Source: Nitriliruptorales bacterium (GTDB lineage Bacteria > Actinomycetota > Nitriliruptoria > Euzebyales > Egibacteraceae). From it: DNA of 9,447 bases. The translations under genes and the position numbers were made by a program. The stretch is taken from assembly GCA_007119305.1 (NCBI GenBank), contig SKPY01000365.1:1-9447 (forward strand). The letters run 5' to 3'. Within the stretch, counting starts at the first letter, position 1. Every line of letters starts with the position of its first letter. Of the stretch, positions 1-4,950 are shown in pieces. Below the pieces are notes generated by a model. The model worked only from the letters and a program-made list of their open reading frames with translations. It searched no databases and had not been told where the DNA came from.

Positions 1-800
1 CCACCCTGGTCGACGAGCCCGTCCACCAGCCACGTCTCCGCCCGGGTGGGCGCCACCGCCGCCGCCTCCAACGCCACCCGCGCGTCCGGAGACAGCCGCG
101 CCGCCCGCGCCAGCACCGCATCCCGCACCGACGCCGGCAGCTTCCCCCCGGGATTCCCCCCGCCGGCAGCCAGCACCTCGGTGACGTAGAAGGCGTTCCC
201 GCCCGTCTGCGCGTACAGCGCGTGCACGTCCGTGTCGCTGCCCGCCGCCGCCGCCAGCGTCGCCACCGCGGCATGCGACAGCACCCCCAGCTCGACACGC
301 GCGATTCCCGGCGCCGTCGCCAGATCCCCCACCAGGGTGCGCAGCGGATGCGCCGCGTCCAGCTCGTCGTCGCGGAAGGTGACCACCAGCACCGCCCGCA
401 ACCCCGCCAGCCGGCGACCCACGAACCGCAGGACGTCCAACGTGGCCTCGTCGGCCCAGTGGGCGTCCTCGACCACCACGACCGTCGGCAGCGAGCGCGC
501 CCTCAGCTCCTCGACCAGCAGTCCCGGCAGCGCCTCACGCGACAGCTCCTCGCCGCCTGCCACACCGAGCTGCTCGGCGATCTCCATCACCGGGCCCAGC
601 GGCCGCGGCGTGTCGAGGGCATCACCGGTCCCCGTCACGACGCGCGCGCCCCGCAGCCCCGCGCAGAACCTCTCCACCAGCGTGGTCTTGCCGATCCCGG
701 CCTCGCCCTGCACCCACACCAGCCGGCCCTGCCCGCGACGGGCCGCGTCCAGACACTCGCCGAGCGCCGCCAGCTGGGAGTCCCGCTCAAGCACCGCCAT
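1..800 (-). CDS. AAA-type ATPase, N-terminal part of a probable large LuxR-family (LAL) regulator; 3' end cut by window
   Basis: Reading the minus strand from position 800 gives 266 residues open to the window edge. Walker A is GEAGIGKT at residues 32-39. Walker B is VVVVEDAHWAD at 107-117. A TFRDDEL segment at 141-147 fits the sensor strand, and TGGNAFYVTEVL at 199-210 is the signature that follows the ATPase core in LAL-type LuxR regulators and related AAA_16/MalT-like proteins. The opening LERDSQL...ARRGQGRLVWVQGEAGIGKT is also typical of that family. Such proteins are usually 800-1000 residues with a C-terminal LuxR helix-turn-helix; that part lies outside, so DNA binding is inferred, and an adenylate-cyclase or kinase-linked AAA protein is possible. 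I chose the ATG at 800 because family members start just before LERD and a G-rich stretch precedes it; an in-frame ATG at 812 would add four residues. The gene is divergent from the CBS gene, with 262 nt between them. Confidence 0.85.
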   Translation of the reverse strand, partial: MAVLERDSQLAALGECLDAARRGQGRLVWVQGEAGIGKTTLVERFCAGLRGARVVTGTGDALDTPRPLGPVMEIAEQLGVAGGEELSREALPGLLVEELRARSLPTVVVVEDAHWADEATLDVLRFVGRRLAGLRAVLVVTFRDDELDAAHPLRTLVGDLATAPGIARVELGVLSHAAVATLAAAAGSDTDVHALYAQTGGNAFYVTEVLAAGGGNPGGKLPASVRDAVLARAARLSPDARVALEAAAVAPTRAETWLVDGLVDQG

Positions 801-810
801 CGTCCCCCGC

Positions 811-816
811 ATCCTA
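811..816 (-). promoter_or_regulatory. Candidate -10 element (TAGGAT) of the AAA/LuxR gene
   Basis: On the minus strand TAGGAT lies at 816-811, 10 nt before the preferred ATG at 800. It matches the actinobacterial -10 pattern TANNNT closely. Transcription would start around 804, giving an almost leaderless message. The hexamer 18 nt upstream (GGTTCT) is a poor -35, and a GTTC-N4-GAAC inverted repeat (828-839) lies in the spacer. The call rests on sequence resemblance only. Confidence 0.3.
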
Positions 817-1009
817 CGCACCCACCCGTTCCGCAGAACCCCCCCGGACGACCCGCGCAGCCGCCAAACACAGGGAGCCTTCCCCACCGGCAGGTGGCGT
901 GGCGGACACTCCACCCCTGAGCGGGACCTGCCGATGGCCCACGCCTGGCTCGCCGACCGCTAGAGTCCGACCCCTCGATACGCCGGAGCGCGCGGACCCC
1001 CACTGCCTC

Positions 1010-1039
1010 TGGTCAGGCCACCTCGCGGTGGGTTAGGGT
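1010..1039 (+). promoter_or_regulatory. Candidate promoter for the CBS-domain gene
   Basis: TGGTCA at 1010-1015 and TAGGGT at 1034-1039 are separated by 18 nt, resembling a weak -35 and a good actinobacterial -10. Initiation near 1046 would leave a leader of about 17 nt containing the Shine-Dalgarno sequence. A second -10-like hexamer, TAGAGT at 961-966, would give a leader of about 90 nt but has no recognisable -35. The rest of 801-1062 shows no gene. Confidence 0.35.
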
Positions 1040-1048
1040 CACGGTGAG

Positions 1049-1056
1049 CGAGGAGG
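1049..1056 (+). promoter_or_regulatory. Shine-Dalgarno sequence that decides the CBS gene start
   Basis: CGAGGAGG ends at 1056. An in-frame TTG begins directly after it at 1057, which leaves no spacing. The in-frame GTG at 1063 sits 6 nt downstream, a normal distance, so GTG 1063 is preferred over the longer TTG-initiated reading. Confidence 0.65.
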
Positions 1057-1062
1057 TTGCGC

Positions 1063-1452
1063 GTGCACGTACGTGATGGGATGAGCACGGACCTGCTGAC
1101 CGTGGGGCACGATCACACCCTGCGTGAGGCTGCGGCCCGCATGACCAGCCGCAATGTCGGCGCCGCCGTCGTGGTGGACCCCGCCGGGGAGGGGCCAGGG
1201 ATCCTCACAGAGCGTGACATCATCCGCTCGGTGGCCGCCGGCGAGGACCCGGACGCGGAACTGGTCGGCAACCACCTCACCCCGGAAGCGATCGTCGCGC
1301 GGGGCGAGATGAGCATCGAGGAGGCCGCGAAGGCGATGCTCGGCGGCGGGTTCCGCCACCTCGTGGTGGTCGACGAGCTCGGCCGGCCCCTCGGCATGCT
1401 GTCGATCCGCGACGTCGTGCGCTGCTTGACCCAGGGCGTGACGACCGCCTAA
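1063..1452 (+). CDS. Stand-alone two-CBS-domain protein
   Basis: The product has 129 residues from GTG 1063 to TAA 1450-1452 and consists almost entirely of a CBS pair (Bateman module). The first motif starts with VRDGMSTDLLTV and ends with GILTERDIIRSVAAG near residues 45-60. The second begins at NHLTPEAIVA and ends with LGMLSIRDVVRCL near residues 110-122. Both end in the (G)x(L/M)(T/S)xRD signature that contacts the ribose or phosphate of bound nucleotides. CBS pairs bind adenosine nucleotides such as AMP, ATP or S-adenosylmethionine and act as energy or redox sensors. No catalytic or membrane domain is attached, so it probably works as a cytoplasmic dimer modulating another protein, which the sequence does not identify. 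It is monocistronic as far as can be seen, and divergent from the AAA/LuxR gene. Confidence 0.9.
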   Translation: MHVRDGMSTDLLTVGHDHTLREAAARMTSRNVGAAVVVDPAGEGPGILTERDIIRSVAAGEDPDAELVGNHLTPEAIVARGEMSIEEAAKAMLGGGFRHLVVVDELGRPLGMLSIRDVVRCLTQGVTTA

Positions 1453-1507
1453 CGCCCACCTGGCCGGACGTCCACGTCGCTACCCCTTCTCGACGCGCAG
1501 GAGGCGG

Positions 1508-1513
1508 TAGAGT
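1508..1513 (+). promoter_or_regulatory. Candidate -10 element upstream of the zinc mini-protein pair
   Basis: TAGAGT at 1508-1513 fits the actinobacterial -10 pattern and would start transcription near 1520, about 100 nt before the first small gene. The same hexamer followed by a similar TCSGA-like stretch occurs at 961-966 upstream of the CBS gene. No convincing -35 is present; CTTCTC at 1486-1491 is the nearest candidate. The region 1453-1622 contains nothing else I can support. Confidence 0.3.
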
Positions 1514-1622
1514 CGAGGTCGCGCGTCGGGAAGCCCAGACTCCGTGTCCCGCCGCATCGCCGAACCCCGGTCCTCGGTTCTTTGGCGGTCCACGCTCCCC
1601 CGCCCTCGGAAGGGTCCTGGCC

Positions 1623-1787
1623 ATGGCCGATGTCTGGAGCTACTGCCCCCGTTGCGCACGCTGGTTCTCAAGCCCCCTCACCGCTGCAGGCCAGCGCTCC
1701 GAGCGCTGCCCGGTGTGCCAGGACGCGGGCGTCGCCGCGCGCGACCATGCGCCGGGCGCGATCGCCTACGGGGGCGGTGACCGATGA
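1623..1787 (+). CDS. Small zinc-ribbon protein (54 aa), hypothetical
   Basis: ATG 1623 to TGA 1785-1787 encodes 54 residues. The pattern is CPRC at residues 8-11 and CPVC at residues 29-32, i.e. CxxC-x17-CxxC, a four-cysteine zinc-ribbon arrangement. WSY precedes the first knuckle and RWF follows it, as often in ribbon folds. A strong Shine-Dalgarno sequence, GGAAGGG at 1608-1614, lies 8 nt before the start, and about 83% of codons end in G or C, like neighbouring genes. The remaining 22 residues are glycine/alanine-rich and probably disordered. The stop overlaps the start of the next small cysteine-rich gene by ATGA, implying translational coupling. I do not recognise a named family. Zinc binding is inferred from the cysteines, and a role in nucleic-acid or protein binding would be a guess. 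The gene is easily missed because of its length. Confidence 0.72.
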   Translation: MADVWSYCPRCARWFSSPLTAAGQRSERCPVCQDAGVAARDHAPGAIAYGGGDR

Positions 1788-1954
1788 GCGTCGTTCCCGC
1801 GCCGCACCCCGCAGGACGACGCGAGGAGCGCCCCGGCCCACGTGCTCCTCGCCGGCTGCAGCGGTGCGCCGTGCCCGGGTGCGCGACGTGGCTGTCGCGG
1901 TACAACCCCGGCGCGCTCTGCGCACGGCACGAGCCCGAGCCCGAGCCAGCGTGA
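1784..1954 (+). CDS. Small zinc-knuckle protein (56 aa) with LSRYNPG core, hypothetical
   Basis: ATG 1784 overlaps the preceding TGA (ATGA) and the frame ends at TGA 1952-1954, giving 56 residues. The core reads CAVPGC at 28-33, LSRYNPG at 37-43, then CARH at 46-49: C-x4-C-x12-C-x2-H, enough to hold one zinc. From memory, small actinobacterial proteins and the zinc parts of some helix-turn-helix proteins carry similar cysteine pairs around an LS(R/S)YNP segment, so this is likely a real conserved domain whose function I cannot name. Residues 1-27 are basic and proline-rich; the tail is EPEPEPA. The GGGGGCGG run just upstream, within the previous gene, can serve as ribosome binding site. About 82% of codons end in G or C, though the N-terminal part is less biased. 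It is presumably made together with the preceding protein, possibly as a partner. Confidence 0.7.
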   Translation: MSVVPAPHPAGRREERPGPRAPRRLQRCAVPGCATWLSRYNPGALCARHEPEPEPA

Positions 1955-1988
1955 AGCCTGCGCGTGGGTGCCGTCGCGGCTGTCAGCG

Positions 1989-2006
1989 GCGCGCCAGTCG
2001 GCGCGT
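1989..2006 (+). terminator. GC-rich hairpin after the zinc mini-protein pair, possible terminator
   Basis: CGCGCC at 1990-1995 and GGCGCG at 2000-2005 pair perfectly around an AGTC loop, and a G-T pair extends the stem to 7 bp. It lies 34 nt after the stop of the second small gene. There is no T-run, as is common for actinobacterial hairpin terminators. A partly overlapping 17-bp imperfect palindrome (1975-1991) could instead mark a regulatory site for the next gene. Confidence 0.3.
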
Positions 2007-2033
2007 GTCCTGACCGAGGGCAGCGCGAGGGGC

Positions 2034-2042
2034 TGCTACCGT
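2034..2042 (+). promoter_or_regulatory. Candidate extended -10 promoter (TGCTACCGT) for the membrane-anchored acidic protein
   Basis: TGC TACCGT matches an extended -10 (TGnTANNNT). CTGACC at 2010-2015 resembles a -35, but the 21-nt spacing is long, so the extended -10 may carry recognition. Initiation near 2049 gives a leader of about 25 nt containing GAGGACGGAA before ATG 2074. Confidence 0.3.
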
Positions 2043-2073
2043 TGGTTGCAGACCGCGACTGAGGACGGAAGCG

Positions 2074-2859
2074 ATGCCAGGCTGGGCGTGGACCACGTTG
2101 AAGTGGGTGCTGGCGCTGTCCGGCATGGTGCTCGTGGTCGTCATCGCGGTGCCCATGGCCGTGAACGAGCTGTCGCAGGCCATCAGCTTCGACGACGGGG
2201 ACGACCCCGACGGCGTGATCCAGCCTTCCCCCGACCCCGACGAGGCCGAGCCGGACACCACGGGCGGTGAGGCCCGGTCCGTCGCGATGGCGGGCGTCCG
2301 CGACGGGGTGGTCCAAACCGCGGACACCGCGACCCTCACCCTGGCCCCGGGTGGTGCCGAGGAGGTGCTCGTCGCCTTCGATGCACTGCCGACCGACCCG
2401 GCCTGTCTGCTGCGGGTGGAGCTCGAGATGCAGCTCGTGGAGTCGGGCGAGACCGAGGTGCACATCCGGCCTGCACGCGTCGCAGACCTGCGCGCGCTGG
2501 CGGAGGGCGAGCCGCTGCCCGCTGACGCCGCTATCGACGGTGGCCGGCCCGGACGCGCGTTCACGTCCGGTGCGCCCGGCCGACTGCGCTGGCACGCGAC
2601 CGCCCCCTACTCGATCGCTGCCCGCGAGGCCGAAGCAGGCGCCGACGTGGTGCTGTCGGTCTACCTGCCCGACGGCGCCGACGTGGAGACCACCTTCGCG
2701 ACCGGGCTCGAGGAGGAGGAGCACACCGCCTCGCTGGCCTGGACCGCCGTCGAAGGCTGCCAGGAGCTCGACGACTTCGACCCGGACGACTTCGACCCCG
2801 ACGACTTCGAGCCCGACGAGGCCGACAACGACGAGGCCGAGGTCGAGCAGGACGCCTGA
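2074..2859 (+). CDS. Membrane-anchored extracytoplasmic protein with acidic repeat tail, hypothetical
   Basis: The protein has 261 residues. Residues about 8-30 form one hydrophobic helix preceded by a lysine, and there is no lipobox or clear signal-peptidase site. It therefore looks like an N-terminal signal anchor with the rest outside the membrane. Residues 36-66 are an acidic, proline-containing linker. Residues about 75-230 look like a beta-rich globular domain: alternating strands such as LLRVELEMQLV and DVVLSVYLP, with exactly two cysteines, C111 and C229, near its ends that could form a disulfide. The pattern is faintly like secreted DNRLRE/carbohydrate-binding modules, but I would not assign it. 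The tail from residue 231 is nearly all Asp, Glu, Pro and Phe and contains three DDF(D/E)P units. A ribosome binding site (GAGG at 2061-2064 and GGAAG closer in) supports ATG 2074. The gene converges on der with 15 nt between the stops. Cell-envelope role inferred; substrate unknown. Confidence 0.75.
   Translation: MPGWAWTTLKWVLALSGMVLVVVIAVPMAVNELSQAISFDDGDDPDGVIQPSPDPDEAEPDTTGGEARSVAMAGVRDGVVQTADTATLTLAPGGAEEVLVAFDALPTDPACLLRVELEMQLVESGETEVHIRPARVADLRALAEGEPLPADAAIDGGRPGRAFTSGAPGRLRWHATAPYSIAAREAEAGADVVLSVYLPDGADVETTFATGLEEEEHTASLAWTAVEGCQELDDFDPDDFDPDDFEPDEADNDEAEVEQDA
2770..2814 (+). repeat. Three tandem copies of a 15-bp unit encoding DDF(D/E)P
   Basis: The units at 2770-2784, 2785-2799 and 2800-2814 differ at only a few bases (last base CCG/CCC, and GAC/GAG in the third copy). 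They encode DDFDP, DDFDP and DDFEP in frame within the acidic tail of the preceding gene. The high nucleotide identity suggests recent slippage or unequal exchange; copy-number change would stay in frame. Confidence 0.9.
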
Positions 2860-2874
2860 GGCAAGGCGACGCCG

Positions 2875-4260
2875 CTACTGCGCGCCCTCGCGTTCCTCCC
2901 AGCGGGGCCGCACCGTGACGGCGATGTCAAGCGGGCTGCCGGTGAAGTCGAAACGCTCCCGCAGTCTCCGCTCGAGGTAGCGCAGGTAGCCCGCCTCCAA
3001 CGTGCCCGTCGCGAACAGCCGGAAGCGCGGCGGCCCCACCGCGACCTGGGTCACGTACCGGAGGCGGACGTGCCGGCCTGCCTGCATGGGCGGCGACGTC
3101 GCCGCCACCGCGTCTGCGAGCCACTCGTTCAGGCGCGCCGTCGGGATGCGCTGGAGCCACTGCTCGAGCACCCGATCCACGGCCGGCAGCAGCCGGTTGA
3201 GGCCGCGCCCCGTCACCGCGGACGTGCGTACGAGCGGCGCGAAGCCCACGAACGACAGCAGCCGGTCCCGCTCACGTTCGAGCCGGTGCCGCCGGTCCTC
3301 GTCGACGAGATCCCACTTGTTGAGCACGAGCACGAGCGCCCGGCCGGCGTCGACGATCTCACGGGCGAGCTTCTGGTCCTGCTCCCCCACCGGCTCGCCG
3401 GCATCGAGCACGAGCAGCGCCACGCTCGCCGCGTCGAGGGCCTGGCGCGTGCGCACGGTCGAGTAGAACTCGGTCGCCTCCCCGCCCGAGCGCACCCGCG
3501 CCCGGCGGCGCAGACCGGCCGTGTCGACGAAGCGGTACGCGCGTTCGTCCACGCGGACCACCGTGTCGACCGCGTCGCGGGTCGTGCCGGGCTGCTCGTC
3601 GACCACCGCGCGCTCTTCGCCGACGAGTCGGTTGAACAGCGAGGACTTGCCCACGTTCGGGCGTCCGATGAGCGCGATGCCGGGTGCGTCGGCGGGCCGT
3701 GGCTCGCGCGCGAACGCCCCGGCGGCCTGCAGGCGGTCCATGACGCGGTCGAGCAGGTCCCCGGACCCCCGGCCGTGCAGCGCGCTGACGGGCACCGGAT
3801 CCCCGAGGCCGAGGCTGTAGAACGCCGCGACCTCCGCGTCGGCGTGGCGGGGGTCGCCGAGGAGATCCGCCTTGTTCGCGACCAGCAGCACGGGCAGTCC
3901 GCCGGCCCGCAGCCAGGCGGCCACGGCGGCGTCCTCTTCGGTCACCCCCACCGTGGCGTCCACGACGAACAGCACGAGGTCCGCCGTCTCGGTCGCCCGT
4001 TCGGCCTGAGCCGACACCGCGCTCGCGAGCGGGCGAGCGTCTGCGGCCCACCCCGGCAACCATCCGCCCGTGTCGACCACGGTGAGCTCGCGCCCGCGCC
4101 ACTCGGCGACGTGCGCCGTGCGGTCCCGGGTGACCCCGGGCTGCTCCTCCACGATCGCCTCGCGCCGGCCCACGAGACGGTTGACGAGCGTGGACTTGCC
4201 CACGTTCGGGCGTCCCACCACGGCGACGGTGGGACCCCTGGGCTCCACGGGGGCAGGCAT
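2875..4260 (-). CDS. der: Ribosome biogenesis GTPase Der (EngA)
   Basis: Der is the essential GTPase with two tandem G domains that helps assemble the 50S ribosomal subunit. In this 461-residue protein the first domain has GRPNVGKS at 16-23, TRD at 44-46, DTGG at 63-66 and NKAD at 129-132. The second has GRPNVGKS at 199-206, TRD at 227-229, DTAG at 246-249 and NKWD at 314-317. The C-terminal KH-like domain follows from about residue 371 and includes RYVTQ, PPRFRLF and YLRYLERRLRERFDFTGSP. Length is normal for the family and all GTP-binding motifs are intact. ATG 4260 is supported by an ideal Shine-Dalgarno sequence. It is the last gene of the minus-strand operon, 33 nt after cmk. In many relatives a plsC-type acyltransferase stands between cmk and der; none is present here. 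Confidence 0.98.
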   Translation of the reverse strand: MPAPVEPRGPTVAVVGRPNVGKSTLVNRLVGRREAIVEEQPGVTRDRTAHVAEWRGRELTVVDTGGWLPGWAADARPLASAVSAQAERATETADLVLFVVDATVGVTEEDAAVAAWLRAGGLPVLLVANKADLLGDPRHADAEVAAFYSLGLGDPVPVSALHGRGSGDLLDRVMDRLQAAGAFAREPRPADAPGIALIGRPNVGKSSLFNRLVGEERAVVDEQPGTTRDAVDTVVRVDERAYRFVDTAGLRRRARVRSGGEATEFYSTVRTRQALDAASVALLVLDAGEPVGEQDQKLAREIVDAGRALVLVLNKWDLVDEDRRHRLERERDRLLSFVGFAPLVRTSAVTGRGLNRLLPAVDRVLEQWLQRIPTARLNEWLADAVAATSPPMQAGRHVRLRYVTQVAVGPPRFRLFATGTLEAGYLRYLERRLRERFDFTGSPLDIAVTVRPRWEEREGAQ

Positions 4261-4267
4261 GCATGGG

Positions 4268-4273
4268 CTCCTT
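4268..4273 (-). promoter_or_regulatory. Strong ribosome binding site of der (AAGGAG)
   Basis: AAGGAG on the minus strand lies 7 nt before ATG 4260. A closer out-of-frame ATG (4264) has only 3 nt spacing and is unlikely to be used. der is the one gene of the operon not overlapping or nearly touching its predecessor, and it has the best match to the 16S rRNA tail. Confidence 0.75.
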
Positions 4274-4293
4274 GCGCTGACGAACGGCCCAGG

Positions 4294-4950
4294 CTAGCGG
4301 CGTTCCTCGCAGCCGACGACAGCCCGCGCTCGGGCGAGGAGATCGGCGACGACCGCGGTGATCGTCCGCCCGGTGGTGTCGATCTCCACGGCGTCGGCAG
4401 CCGGCACCATCTGGAGCGCGTCGGCGGCGTCGCGCCGGGCGATGTCGCTGGCATGCCGCTCCACGTCCTCGGGGTCCAGCTCCCCGAGCTGGGCGGCGCG
4501 CCGCACCGCGCGCTCCCGCGCGGTGGCGGTGAGCCACACCTTGAGCGGCGCGTCCGACGCGACCACCGTGCCTGCATCGCGTCCTTCGACGACCGCGCCC
4601 ACCTCGCCCAGCTGACGGCGTTGCAGCGCGACGAGGTGCGCCCGCACCTCCGGATGCCGGCTGACCGCGGACACGGCCCTCGTCACGTCGGCGCCCCGGA
4701 TCTCGGCCTCGACGTCCACGCCGTTCAGGAGCGTGCGCGTGCCCTGCCTGCGGATGTCGCACGCCGCGACCACGCGGGCGCACGCGGCGGCGTCGTGGGG
4801 CTCGGCCCCGTGGCGGAGCACCGCGAGCGTCGCCGCCCGGTAGTAGGCGCCGGTGTCGACGTGCGGCACGCCGAGCTCGGCGGCCAGCGCAGCCGCGACG
4901 GTGGACTTGCCCGAGCCGGCCGGCCCGTCGATGGCGACCACGCACGTCAT
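4294..4950 (-). CDS. cmk: Cytidylate kinase
   Basis: This enzyme phosphorylates CMP and dCMP with ATP to give the diphosphates. The 218-residue reading from ATG 4950 begins MTCVVAIDGPAGSGKST, placing the P-loop GPAGSGKS at residues 9-16, exactly as in the family. Further signatures are DTGAYYRA at 32-39, EGRDAGTVV at 122-130 and the lid-region DIARRDAAD at 169-177 with its conserved arginines. The frame is open 12 codons further (GTG-type start near 4986), but that extension would lie inside aroA and lacks family homology. ATG 4950 overlaps the aroA stop by ATGA and is preceded by GGGGACGG. The second residue after DTGA is tyrosine where most homologues have methionine (DTGAMYRA). The shikimate gene aroA next to cmk is a common bacterial arrangement. 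Confidence 0.95.
   Translation of the reverse strand: MTCVVAIDGPAGSGKSTVAAALAAELGVPHVDTGAYYRAATLAVLRHGAEPHDAAACARVVAACDIRRQGTRTLLNGVDVEAEIRGADVTRAVSAVSRHPEVRAHLVALQRRQLGEVGAVVEGRDAGTVVASDAPLKVWLTATARERAVRRAAQLGELDPEDVERHASDIARRDAADALQMVPAADAVEIDTTGRTITAVVADLLARARAVVGCEERR

Noticed and set aside
828..839. GTTC-N4-GAAC as a LexA (SOS) box
   Set aside because: The actinobacterial SOS box has the opposite half-site order (GAAC-N4-GTTC).
222..963. Two long plus-strand open frames over the AAA/LuxR gene
   Set aside because: Their translations are Arg/Pro/Ser-rich with no family features, whereas the minus-strand frame shows Walker A and B and the TGGN motif. They are shadow frames of GC-rich coding DNA.
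934..963. Nine-residue frame MAHAWLADR* upstream of the CBS gene, as a leader peptide
   Set aside because: It is too short, has no run of regulatory codons and no attenuator hairpin after it.
1467..1478. GACGT-CC-ACGTC inverted repeat after the CBS stop, as a terminator
   Set aside because: The arms are 5 bp with a 2-nt centre, so it cannot form a stable hairpin, and no T-run follows.
1562..1580. GAACC...GGTTC hairpin in the leader of the zinc pair, as a riboswitch
   Set aside because: A single 5-bp stem with no recognisable aptamer core.
1678..2724. 348-codon minus-strand frame opposite the zinc pair and membrane protein
   Set aside because: There is no recognisable domain, composition is antisense-like, and the plus strand has ribosome binding sites, a signal anchor and zinc motifs.
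2853..2880. Bidirectional terminator between the membrane protein and der
   Set aside because: Only a 4-bp CGCC/GGCG pairing is visible and there is no T-run on either strand.
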